Source: Ructibacterium sp965146665
GTDB taxonomy: Bacteria > Bacillota > Clostridia > Monoglobales > Monoglobaceae
Reading direction: 5' to 3'
Assembly: GCA_965146665.1 (NCBI GenBank)
Contig: CBCTHE010000004.1
Location: 62,001-126,000 of the forward strand
DNA: 64,000 bases
Part shown: in pieces, positions 16,603 through 24,207 of the stretch
Layout of the letters: each line of letters opens with the position of its first letter
How positions within the stretch are numbered: position 1 is the stretch's first letter
Notes under the pieces: generated by a model
The model's database searches: none
Told to the model about the DNA's origin: nothing
What the model saw: the letters and a program-made list of their open reading frames with translations, nothing else
Position numbers and translations under genes: made by a program

Positions 16603-17757
16603 TTATCCCTCCAGCTTTCCTGCCTGATAATTCCCCAGCAGCTTGAATTCCTGTGTCCCTTCAATAACAGAATCCGTGACCTCCCGGACATGGCTGTCCA
16701 GAAGATTGCCGCTGTAGTCTGCAAAAAACATATATTCAAACCGCTTGTTAAGTATGGGCCGGGATTCCAGCTTGAGAAGGTTCAGTCCGCCCTGGGCAAA
16801 GCAGGCCAGCAGACGGTGCAGCTGTCCGCTCTCATGGGGCAGGGTAAAGGCAATGCTCACCTTGTCACAGCCCGCGCTGATCTCCGGGTATTTTGAGATT
16901 ACCACAAACCTTGTGGTGTTGGCATCACAGCTGTTGATGTTCTCCGCCAGAATTTCCAGGCCATAGATCTCCGCGTTCCGGCGGCCGGCTATGGCGGCCA
17001 TGGATTTGTCGCCGCGCTCCGCCACAGCCTTTGCGCTCAGCGCGGTGCTGTGATAGGTTTCGCACTGGACATCCCCCAAGGATTTCAAAAACACCCTGGA
17101 TTGAAGAATTCCCTGCTCGTGGGAATAGACCGTACGAATGTCAGAGAGCTTCGCGCCGGTCACACCCATCAGGCAGTGCCGGATGGGAATATCAATTTCG
17201 CCGGTGATATAATAGCTGTACTGCTCCAAAAGGTCCATAACATCCACAATGGTTCCGGTGGAAGAATTTTCAATGGGAAGAACGGCATAATCGGCCCGGT
17301 CCTCTTTCAGGCTCAAAAAAGCGTCCTCAAAGGTCTTGGCATAAAACCGCCGGGCCGCGCCGCCGAAATACCCAATCGCCGCCTCTTCGCTGTAGGCGCC
17401 CTCGCTTCCGAAATAGCACACCCGGGGCTCTTCCACAGGCATCCGGGAGCGCTCAATGATCCCGCGGATTCTCACCCGATCCTTTTCTCCGGTCAGCTCC
17501 CGCGTCTGCCGAACCCGGCTGATGGACATGACGGCATTGAAAAATTCGTATACCTCCGCCTCCATCCCCGGCTCCCGCAAAAGCTTCAGCTTGTCCGCAA
17601 GAACCCGCTTCTCCCGTTCCGCGTCCAGAACCGGCATCCCGATCTTCCGTTTATAGTCCGCCACCCTGCTGCACACCTGCATCCGTTCCAGGAATAAGGG
17701 CAGGAGCTGGCGGTCAATGGCGTCAATTTGCTGTCTCAGCTGTTCCAATTCATTCAT
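16603..17757 (-). CDS. pheA: Bifunctional chorismate mutase / prephenate dehydratase (P-protein)
   Basis: 384 residues. N-terminal AroQ-type chorismate mutase (about 1-85: LRQQIDAIDRQLLPLFLERM), prephenate dehydratase (about 105-285: YFGSEGAYSEEAA, LPIENSSTGTIVDVMDLL, and TTRFVVIS) and a C-terminal ACT domain with the Phe-binding LESRP motif, so allosteric inhibition by Phe is expected. The ATG at 17757 has AGAGGGAT upstream; the alternative ATG at 17775 overlaps the aroC stop as ATGA but has a poor site. With tyrA in the same operon, both branches after chorismate are covered. Confidence 0.95.
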   Translation of the reverse strand: MNELEQLRQQIDAIDRQLLPLFLERMQVCSRVADYKRKIGMPVLDAEREKRVLADKLKLLREPGMEAEVYEFFNAVMSISRVRQTRELTGEKDRVRIRGIIERSRMPVEEPRVCYFGSEGAYSEEAAIGYFGGAARRFYAKTFEDAFLSLKEDRADYAVLPIENSSTGTIVDVMDLLEQYSYYITGEIDIPIRHCLMGVTGAKLSDIRTVYSHEQGILQSRVFLKSLGDVQCETYHSTALSAKAVAERGDKSMAAIAGRRNAEIYGLEILAENINSCDANTTRFVVISKYPEISAGCDKVSIAFTLPHESGQLHRLLACFAQGGLNLLKLESRPILNKRFEYMFFADYSGNLLDSHVREVTDSVIEGTQEFKLLGNYQAGKLEG

Positions 17758-17771
17758 GGCCGATCCCTCTT

Positions 17772-18842
17772 TCATCCAATTTCCAGCATATCCAAAAGCG
17801 TAATCGCCGTACCGGCCTCAACCACCGGAACCGCCCGGTGGGCGATACAGGGATCATGCCTGCCGTGCACTTCAAATTCCGTGTCCGCCATGGTCTTCAG
17901 GTTCACAGTCCGCTGGGGCTGTGCGATAGAGGCCGTGGGCTTGACAACCACCCGAAAAACCACCGGCATACCGTTGGTAATTCCGCCGTTGATTCCGGCG
18001 TTGTGGTTGGTATACGTCTTCACAGTGCCGTTTTCAGCGTAAAACTCGTCATTGGCACTGCGCCCGGTCATATCCGCAAACCTGAATCCGGCGCCGAATT
18101 CGATGCCTTTGACCGCGGGAATGGAAAACATCATAGAGGCAAGCCGGCTCTCAACCGATCCAAAAAAAGGCGAACCCATGCCAGAGGCCAGCCCGGTCAC
18201 ACCGCACTCGAGAATCCCGCCGATGGAGTCCAGTTCCCGCTTCTTCTCCTCAATCACCTTTTGCATGGCATCGCCCGCCGCGGGATCCAGGGTCGGAAAA
18301 TATCGGCGGCTCACCTCATACAGCTGTTCCCGCCGGAGACAGACAGGATCAAAGGGCGTGTCACAGACAGCCCCAATCCGAAGCACATGGGCCCCGATCT
18401 GAATGCCCCGCTCAGCCAGGACCTGCTTGGCGATTGCGCCGGCAAACACCAGCGGCGCCGTGATGCGGCCTGAAAAATGCCCGCCGCCCCGGTAGTCATG
18501 GGCGGCGCCGTATTTGGCAAAGCCGGTAAAATCCGCATGCCCCGGCCGGATCAGCTCCGGGGTATAGTCCCGGGATCTGGTGTTGGTATTAAAGATCATA
18601 CCCGCCAGGGGCGTTCCGGTCGTTTTTCCGTTCCAAAAGCCGGAGAGAATCTTGACCTCGTCCGCCTCGGAGCGCGGTGTAGAAATTGAATTCTGTCCCG
18701 GCGCACGCCGTTTCATTTCCCGGGCAATCTCCTCCAGGTCCAGCGGTGTTCCCGAAGGAATCCCGTCCACGACCACGCCGATGGCCTCACCGTGAGATTC
18801 TCCGAAAATGCTGATGCGAAAACGCTCTCCCCAAGTATTCAT
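17772..18842 (-). CDS. aroC: Chorismate synthase
   Basis: 356 residues. FMN-dependent anti-1,4-elimination of EPSP to chorismate. N-terminal MNTWGERFRISIFGESHGEAIG, central GGGHFSGRITAPLVFAGAI, and C-terminal RHDPCIAHRAVPVVEA are the family signatures. The ATG at 18842 is chosen because GGAGG lies 7 nt upstream; the ATG two codons earlier is too close to that site. It overlaps the aroA stop as ATGA. Confidence 0.96.
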   Translation of the reverse strand: MNTWGERFRISIFGESHGEAIGVVVDGIPSGTPLDLEEIAREMKRRAPGQNSISTPRSEADEVKILSGFWNGKTTGTPLAGMIFNTNTRSRDYTPELIRPGHADFTGFAKYGAAHDYRGGGHFSGRITAPLVFAGAIAKQVLAERGIQIGAHVLRIGAVCDTPFDPVCLRREQLYEVSRRYFPTLDPAAGDAMQKVIEEKKRELDSIGGILECGVTGLASGMGSPFFGSVESRLASMMFSIPAVKGIEFGAGFRFADMTGRSANDEFYAENGTVKTYTNHNAGINGGITNGMPVVFRVVVKPTASIAQPQRTVNLKTMADTEFEVHGRHDPCIAHRAVPVVEAGTAITLLDMLEIG

Positions 18843-20155
18843 ATACATTCCTCCGTTATCATCTGGCCAAAGCCCAAAAGGGGCGTGGGTCCAGTTTGCA
18901 GTTTGCGGTAAACATCAAAAAAATCCGGATAGGACTTGGTGACCGCCTCTGCCGCGCCGGTGATTGACACCTCACCCTCACAGCGGCAGGCCGCCACGGC
19001 CAGCGCCATGGCAATGCGGTGATCATTCCAGGCTGAGACCGTCGTGCCGTACAATACGTCCGTGCCCACAATTCTTAAATGGTCGGCTCCCTCTGTGATA
19101 TCCAGCCCCAGATGCTTCAGCTCGCTCGTCACAGCCGCCAGCCGGTCGCTCTCCTTCATCCGCAGTCTCCCTGCATTGACAATCCGGCTCTCGCCCTTTA
19201 AAAAGGCACAGAGCACAGCAAGCACAGGTACCAGATCGGGGATTTCCCGGGCGTCTATGGTCAAGCCGCACATCCGGTCTGTGCGCACCGCCCGCACAGC
19301 TCCGTCAGGAAACGTCTGTATTCCAGCCCCGGCCTCCCGCAGAATTTCCAGCACCTTTTTGTCGCCCTGCAGGCTCTCCGACCCCAGTCCCGCACATCGG
19401 ACATCACACCCCAGCGCGCCCGCCACCAAGAAAAAGGCCGCTTGGGAATAGTCCCCCTCAATCCGGTAATCCCGTGGGCCATAGGTTTGGCGGCCTGGGA
19501 TCACAAATCTCCGGTAGGACTCATTTTTCACAGCAATGCCGAAATCGCGCAGCACGGCCAGGGTGAGGTCAACATATCCCTTCGATTCCATGGGCGTGGT
19601 CACCTGAATCTCGCTGTCCCCGCCCAGCAGGGGCAGAGCGAACAGCAGACCCGTGATAAACTGGGAGCTGACATCGCCCGGCAGGCGGAATACGCCTGGC
19701 TCCAGACTGCCGGAAAGGCAGATGCTGTCCGGCCCTTCCTCACAGCGAATCCCCTTTTTCCCGAACAGCTCAAAATAGGGCTTCTGCGGACGCTGGAGAA
19801 GCCTCCCCTGTCCGGTCAGCCTCACCGGCCTGCCCGCAAGCAGGGCAATGGGCATCAAAAAGCGCAGGGTTGAACCGCTCTCACCGCAGTCTAAAATCAA
19901 TTCTTTTAGGCGTGTCTTTTTCCGGCCGGGCGAAAATGTCACCTGCATCTTTCCGGCGCTTGTGCGGAAGGCGGCGCCCAGCGCCCGCATACAGCGCAGG
20001 GTCGCCTCAATGTCCCGCGACAATGCCACATTGCTGATACAGCAGGCTCCGCCGGACAAGGCCGCGCAGATGATGGCCCGGTGGGCAACGCTCTTGGACG
20101 GCGGAACGGTTACCGTCCCCTTTAACATTCTCGGTTCGATGCTGACGATGTCCAT
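18839..20155 (-). CDS. aroA: 3-phosphoshikimate 1-carboxyvinyltransferase (EPSP synthase)
   Basis: 438 residues. Transfers enolpyruvate from PEP to shikimate-3-phosphate. PPSKSVAHRAI, DCGESGSTLRFLMPIA, the IEGDYSQAAF segment and DHRIAMALAVAA are visible. In the PEP-site region 95-GESGSTLRF replaces the G-N-A-G-T-A form, as in class II-type bacterial enzymes, so lower glyphosate sensitivity is possible but untested. Start at 20155 with GGAGG 5 nt upstream. Overlaps aroC by 4 nt. Confidence 0.95.
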   Translation of the reverse strand: MDIVSIEPRMLKGTVTVPPSKSVAHRAIICAALSGGACCISNVALSRDIEATLRCMRALGAAFRTSAGKMQVTFSPGRKKTRLKELILDCGESGSTLRFLMPIALLAGRPVRLTGQGRLLQRPQKPYFELFGKKGIRCEEGPDSICLSGSLEPGVFRLPGDVSSQFITGLLFALPLLGGDSEIQVTTPMESKGYVDLTLAVLRDFGIAVKNESYRRFVIPGRQTYGPRDYRIEGDYSQAAFFLVAGALGCDVRCAGLGSESLQGDKKVLEILREAGAGIQTFPDGAVRAVRTDRMCGLTIDAREIPDLVPVLAVLCAFLKGESRIVNAGRLRMKESDRLAAVTSELKHLGLDITEGADHLRIVGTDVLYGTTVSAWNDHRIAMALAVAACRCEGEVSITGAAEAVTKSYPDFFDVYRKLQTGPTPLLGFGQMITEECI

Positions 20156-20186
20156 GTCATCCTCCATTCAAAGGCAGCAGGCCAGA

Positions 20187-21239
20187 CTACAGCACAAAAT
20201 CCGCCTTATTGATTTTTTCGATACAAACCTTGCCGATATCCCGCAGCAAAATGAGATTGATCCTGCTTCCCTCACCTTTTTTATCCACCGCCATGGCCCC
20301 CCTTAGAACGCCGGGGTCCATTTCCACATTGGTTGGAAGCCGGTACTGACTGAGTATACGCATCATCCGGTCTGCGGTTCCCGCCGGGGTAATCCCGCAT
20401 CTTTCCCCATAGCCGCAGGCCATCACCATGCCGATTCCAACCGCTTCGCCGTGGGTATAGGTCTCGTAGTGATACTGCTTTTCAATAGCATGCCCAAACG
20501 TGTGTCCAAAGTTCAGAATCATTCTGCCTCCAGTGTCCAGCTCATCCTCTTCCACCACACAGCGCTTGATATCACAACAAGTATAAACGATTTCTCCAAT
20601 TTTTGCAAACAATTCTTCCCGGTTTTTAATATTTTCAAGCCGCTCAAACAACGCCGCGTCCCGGATGGCACCGTATTTGATCACTTCAGCCATCCCGTCA
20701 GACAGCACACGGGCGTTCAGAGTCCGCAGGCATTCCGGATCAATCAGCACCAGCTTTGGCTGGTAAAACGCGCCCACAAGATTCTTCCCCTGGGGCAGGT
20801 CAATGGCCACCTTTCCGCCCACGCTGGAATCCACCTGCGCAAGCACGGTGGTTGGGATCTGTATAAAGGGGATGCCGCGCAGCAGACTTGCCGCCGCATA
20901 GCCGGCCAGATCCCCCACAACGCCGCCGCCCAGAGCAATGACCAAATCCGTCCGAGTCATGCCAAAGGCGAGCATCTCATCATAGAGCCGGAACAGCTGA
21001 CTGGCGCATTTGCTGGCCTCTCCTGCCGGGATCTGCGCGATGTGTACCCGAAAACCCTGGGCCTCCAGGCTCGCCTGCAGACGCCCTCCATACAGCGGTC
21101 CTACATTGGAATCCGTGACCACGGTGATCTTTTCCCCGTGAAATACGTTTTTTATCAGTTCTCCCGCTCCGGCAAGCAATCCATGCTCTATATGAATATC
21201 ATACGCCCGTTCTGGAAGATTTACACGCAGTGTTTTCAT
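20187..21239 (-). CDS. aroB: 3-dehydroquinate synthase
   Basis: 350 residues. NAD- and metal-dependent cyclisation of DAHP to 3-dehydroquinate. ALGGGVVGDLAGYAAASLLRG (NAD loop), PTTVLAQVDSSVGGKVAID, KYG, and the metal site NFGHTFGHAIE with HGEAVGIGM are all intact. The ATG at 21239 has GGAGGTCATT in front. Its ribosome binding site is part of the structured leader RNA at 21246-21374. A longer frame reading upstream to 21347 runs through that RNA and is not used. Confidence 0.96.
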   Translation of the reverse strand: MKTLRVNLPERAYDIHIEHGLLAGAGELIKNVFHGEKITVVTDSNVGPLYGGRLQASLEAQGFRVHIAQIPAGEASKCASQLFRLYDEMLAFGMTRTDLVIALGGGVVGDLAGYAAASLLRGIPFIQIPTTVLAQVDSSVGGKVAIDLPQGKNLVGAFYQPKLVLIDPECLRTLNARVLSDGMAEVIKYGAIRDAALFERLENIKNREELFAKIGEIVYTCCDIKRCVVEEDELDTGGRMILNFGHTFGHAIEKQYHYETYTHGEAVGIGMVMACGYGERCGITPAGTADRMMRILSQYRLPTNVEMDPGVLRGAMAVDKKGEGSRINLILLRDIGKVCIEKINKADFVL

Positions 21240-21245
21240 AATGAC

Positions 21246-21374
21246 CTCCATTCCGCCGCTCCGCAAGGCAAATAAAATTAAAAAATCTCCAACGGCGGAG
21301 CAAGAAAATTGGAAATTTCGCGCTGGCCTGTCTCCACAGCAATGCATTCACATTCCAGTGGCGGCAGGCCAGCG
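21246..21374 (-). promoter_or_regulatory. Structured leader RNA (P1-P2-pseudoknot) of aroB, shared with the hisB-like gene
   Basis: Read on the minus strand: P1 is a perfect 10-bp stem (21365-21374 with 21321-21330). Three nt later P2 is a 9-bp stem (21309-21317 with 21284-21292, one G-U) whose 16-nt loop contains CTTGCTCCGC. After a 19-nt spacer holding ATTTGC comes a 19-nt segment (21264-21246) identical to one before the hisB-like gene. Its first seven bases GCGGAGC are complementary to GCTCCGC in the P2 loop, and its last bases GGAATGGAG form the aroB ribosome binding site. Pairing would form a pseudoknot abutting the site, so translation control is inferred. Ligand unknown. Confidence 0.6.
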
Positions 21375-21391
21375 GCCGGAAGCCCGCCATA

Positions 21392-22267
21392 TCATCTTTC
21401 CGGCGGACGCTCCGGCTCTCTCTCCTGCATAGCCAGCTTATTTGCGCGTACTACGGACAGCAATGCCCGCAGGGCGTCTCCGTCCCTGTCCGCAATGGCC
21501 TGACGCAGACGTCCGAGACTTTGCAGATACCGGTCGATCTCCGCGACGGTATGCTCCGCATTGGACAAAAACAGTTCTGTCCAAAGCTCCGGATTGATCA
21601 CCGCGATCCGGGTGCAGTCCCGGAAAGACCCCGCCGTATAGGCGCGGTTCATCTGGGGATGAAAATCCAGGCACAGTCCCGCCGCCGCCACATGCATCAA
21701 ATCGCTGGTATAGGCGATCACAGCGTCATGCTCCTCCGGCGCGGCAAGCGTAATTCTGGTTGCGCCGATATAGTGTGCCATTTCATAGATCAGGTCAATG
21801 CTCTCCTGCTTTGATCCCTCCACCGGTGTAATAATGAATCCGGTCATCCAGAACAGCTCCGGACTGGCATTCTCAAACCCCTCGACCTCTTTGCCGGCCA
21901 TGGGGTGTCCGCCCACATAATCCACATCTTTGGGCAGAACCCCGCGCAATGACCGGGCAACTCCGGTCTTGACACCGCAGACATCGGTTACCACCGCGCC
22001 CGGTTTGAACCGATCCCGGTTTTCCGAAGCCAGCCCGGGGATCCGGTCAGGATATGTGCATAGGATGACGAGGTCGGCGTCCTCAATGGCATCACCCGGA
22101 TTGTCAAACACTTGCTCCACAGCCCGTTCCCGCAGGGCCTGTGCCCTGATTTCCGGGTTGATGTCACAGCCTGTAATCCGCCCGTTCCGGAATCCCCGCA
22201 GAGCATAGGCCATAGACCCGCCGATCAGTCCAAGGCCAATTACCGCGATTTTAAAATCATGTTCCAT
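21392..22267 (-). CDS. tyrA: Prephenate dehydrogenase
   Basis: 291 residues. Oxidative decarboxylation of prephenate to 4-hydroxyphenylpyruvate, the Tyr branch. Rossmann motif VIGLGLIGGSMA, DVCGVKTG, and the catalytic-His region YVGGHPMAGKEVEGFENA, followed by SFRDCTRIA. There is no C-terminal ACT domain, so direct Tyr feedback through such a domain is not expected. GGAGG lies 9 nt upstream; the gene starts 4 nt after the aroF stop. Confidence 0.95.
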   Translation of the reverse strand: MEHDFKIAVIGLGLIGGSMAYALRGFRNGRITGCDINPEIRAQALRERAVEQVFDNPGDAIEDADLVILCTYPDRIPGLASENRDRFKPGAVVTDVCGVKTGVARSLRGVLPKDVDYVGGHPMAGKEVEGFENASPELFWMTGFIITPVEGSKQESIDLIYEMAHYIGATRITLAAPEEHDAVIAYTSDLMHVAAAGLCLDFHPQMNRAYTAGSFRDCTRIAVINPELWTELFLSNAEHTVAEIDRYLQSLGRLRQAIADRDGDALRALLSVVRANKLAMQEREPERPPER

Positions 22268-22271
22268 GGCA

Positions 22272-23288
22272 TTATACCTCCAGGCCCAGGCTGGAGCCGA
22301 CGCCCTTCAGTTTCTTCATGAGCTGGCTGAACTGCGGAATGTTCAGAGACTGCGCGCCGTCGCACAGGGCCTTTTCCGGGCAGTTATGCACCTCAATGAT
22401 AAGGCCGTCTGCTCCCACAGCCATGGCCGCCAGAGAAAGCGGCTCCACCATCCAGCTCATACCGGCGGAATGGGACGGGTCCACAATCACAGGGAGATGA
22501 CTGAGTCGTTTCACGGCCGGAATCGCGCTTAGATCCAAGGTGTTGCGGGTATAGGTCTCAAAGGTCCGAATGCCCCGTTCACAGAGAATGACGTTGGGAT
22601 TCCCCCCCGCCAGGATATATTCCGCCGACATGAGCCACTCCTCAATGGTGGAGGAAAGTCCGCGCTTGAGCAGGACCGGCTTGCTGCATTTGCCCAGCTC
22701 TTTCAGCAGATCAAAGTTCTGCATATTCCGCGCACCGACCTGAATGATGTCCACGTTCTCCTCAAAGGTTTCCACCATATAGGGCGACATGATCTCGGTC
22801 ACAATGGGGAGTCCGGTCTCCTCCCTGGCTTCCTTCAGCAGATCAATCCCCTCAAGTGCAAGGCCCTGGAAAGAGTACGGAGAGGTCCGGGGCTTGAAGG
22901 CTCCGCCGCGCAGAATCTTGGCGCCGCCGTTCTTGACCCCGTTCGCCACCTCTATGATCTGCGCCTCTGTCTCAACGGAGCAGGGGCCCGCAATGACGGT
23001 AAAGGTTTTATCCCGGCCAATCTCTGCCTCCCCCACCCTGATGACCGTGCTGTCCGGATGGAATTTCCGGCTGGCCTTTTTAAAGGGCTCCGCAATCCGC
23101 ATAACACGGTCCACATGAATGTTGAGCATCAGGGTGTCCGGATCTATCCTGCTGGTATCCCCCAGAAGCCCAAGGACCGTACAGTCCACACCCTTGTTCA
23201 CCATCACGTCAAGGCCCATGTCCTTGACATAGGATATCATTTTCTCAATGTCTTCCTCCGCTGTTTTGGGTTTCATAATTACTACCAT
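22272..23288 (-). CDS. aroF: 3-deoxy-7-phosphoheptulonate (DAHP) synthase
   Basis: 338 residues, first enzyme of the shikimate pathway (PEP + erythrose-4-phosphate). It is of the AroF/KdsA-like type with an N-terminal ferredoxin-like regulatory domain (about 1-75, MVVIMKPKTAEEDIEKM), known in relatives for allosteric inhibition by Tyr/Phe. Barrel motifs: IAGPCSVET, LRGGAFKPRTSPYSFQG, EIMSP, LLKRG, LCERGIRTFE and DPSHSAG. Start at 23288 with GAGGAGG 9 nt upstream. Preceded by the leader peptide and attenuator, which make it the regulated first gene of the operon. Confidence 0.96.
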   Translation of the reverse strand: MVVIMKPKTAEEDIEKMISYVKDMGLDVMVNKGVDCTVLGLLGDTSRIDPDTLMLNIHVDRVMRIAEPFKKASRKFHPDSTVIRVGEAEIGRDKTFTVIAGPCSVETEAQIIEVANGVKNGGAKILRGGAFKPRTSPYSFQGLALEGIDLLKEAREETGLPIVTEIMSPYMVETFEENVDIIQVGARNMQNFDLLKELGKCSKPVLLKRGLSSTIEEWLMSAEYILAGGNPNVILCERGIRTFETYTRNTLDLSAIPAVKRLSHLPVIVDPSHSAGMSWMVEPLSLAAMAVGADGLIIEVHNCPEKALCDGAQSLNIPQFSQLMKKLKGVGSSLGLEV

Positions 23289-23455
23289 TTTTATTGCCTC
23301 CTCATTATAATTTCATTGCTTTCGCAGGGGCTTTGCCCCGTCATGCCTCACCGCATAGATTCCGTACCCCCGAGGCGGCAGACGTATCTGATTTTGTTGC
23401 CCGATTCTGCCGCGTGTATTTCCGTACCTGTGTGGCACGATTCCCGTTTCGGCAC

Positions 23456-23487
23456 AAAAAAAGGGCGGGTTCCCTTGAACCCGCCCT
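23456..23487 (-). terminator. Attenuator (intrinsic terminator) in the aroF leader
   Basis: An 11-bp perfect GC-rich stem (AGGGCGGGTTC / GAACCCGCCCT, loop AAGG in the RNA) followed by seven U, placed after the leader peptide stop (23517) and before aroF (23288). A terminator inside a leader transcript fits transcription attenuation. A weaker AT hairpin (23490-23515) lies just before it and may be the pause or antiterminator element. Confidence 0.88.
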
Positions 23488-23516
23488 GCATTTTATACCA
23501 AGATAAAATATTCTGC

Positions 23517-23651
23517 TTACACCGCGGCAAGCACAGGCTCAAAGGATTTTCTGAATTTATCATAGCAAAAATAGCCGTAGCCAAAAAAGCTAAAGCTAAA
23601 GTAAAAGAAGTAATATTCAGTTGATGCCATGATTTTTTTCAAACAATCCAT
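23517..23651 (-). CDS. Phe/Tyr-rich leader peptide of the aro operon
   Basis: 44-codon open frame from ATG 23651 (AAAGGA about 8 nt upstream) to TAA 23517. After MDCLKKIMASTE it reads YYFFYFSFSFFGYGYFCYD: within 18 codons (YYFF...FCY) there are 15 aromatic or Phe/Tyr-flanked positions, with 9 Phe and 6 Tyr codons in the cluster. This is the classic layout of a ribosome-stalling leader such as pheL, with control by charged tRNA-Phe and tRNA-Tyr. The stop codon lies about 30 nt before the terminator stem. The internal ATG at 23630 is an alternative start but has no clear binding site. Confidence 0.85.
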   Translation of the reverse strand: MDCLKKIMASTEYYFFYFSFSFFGYGYFCYDKFRKSFEPVLAAV

Positions 23652-23754
23652 CTTCCTGTTTCCTTTTCTGGTTGGACCGAACCTGCCGGGTTGGCCGATT
23701 TGGTTTCTACTTTATTTTCGTCCCGTCGGACGATGTTTTGCAAAACTTGCTATT

Positions 23755-23782
23755 ATTATAGCACGAAATCCCGGGATTGCAA
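23755..23782 (-). promoter_or_regulatory. Promoter of the aro operon
   Basis: TTGCAA (23782-23777), 16-nt spacer containing CCCGGGA, and perfect TATAAT (23760-23755). Immediately upstream is a 27-bp AT-rich palindrome (23785-23811; 12-bp arms CCTTTTTTCAAA), possibly an UP-type element or operator. Confidence 0.75.
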
Positions 23783-23828
23783 CCCCTTTTTTCAAATTTT
23801 TTGAAAAAAGGTGAATTTGCCCGAGTTT

Positions 23829-24170
23829 TATCTTGAATCCGCAGATAAAATCGTAAACTTTTTCAGACCGCTGACAAACCTAGATTTGGAATGATTTTGA
23901 ACACTGCCGTATGGGCCCGGATCGTCGCACTGTACTTCGCTTTGTTCGCTTTTTCCTGGTTCAGAAAAAGGCTCACATGCTCCGTCATTGCTCCTCTTTC
24001 CCACAAAAGCCAAAGCTTTTGTGGGAGGAAGGAGAACCCGGTCTAAAAGCGAGCTTTTGCCTATACAAGGCAAAACAAGCAAATTTGACCGTGGTTCGAC
24101 GCGGGATTTGGGCAATCAATTCATGGCAAAATCATACCAATTTTTGCGTATTCGCTGCTTTGTCAATAAC
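23829..24170 (-). other. Non-coding stretch with serial hairpins
   Basis: No convincing gene. It contains hairpins at 23836-23861 (TTTTATCT/AGATAAAA), 23951-23972 (CTTTTTC/GAAAAAG), 24000-24025 (an 11-bp perfect stem CCCACAAAAGC/GCTTTTGTGGG) and 24053-24075 (TTTTGCCT/AAGGCAAAA). No clear promoter or ribosome binding site was found in either direction. It may be a structured RNA or a decayed repeat; strand is not certain. Confidence 0.35.
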
Positions 24171-24174
24171 CTCA

Positions 24175-24197
24175 AAACGCCGGACGAGCCGGCGTTT
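24175..24197 (-). terminator. Terminator of the AGCS symporter gene
   Basis: AAACGCCGG / CCGGCGTTT stem with a five-base loop, followed on the minus strand by TTTTGAGG, 11 nt after the symporter stop. Confidence 0.8.
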
Positions 24198-24207
24198 CAG
24201 ACAGGGT

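Noticed and set aside
23289..23651. T-box riboswitch in the aroF leader
   Set aside because: The T-box core AGGGTGGNACCGCG and specifier stem are not present; the Phe/Tyr leader peptide explains the terminator.
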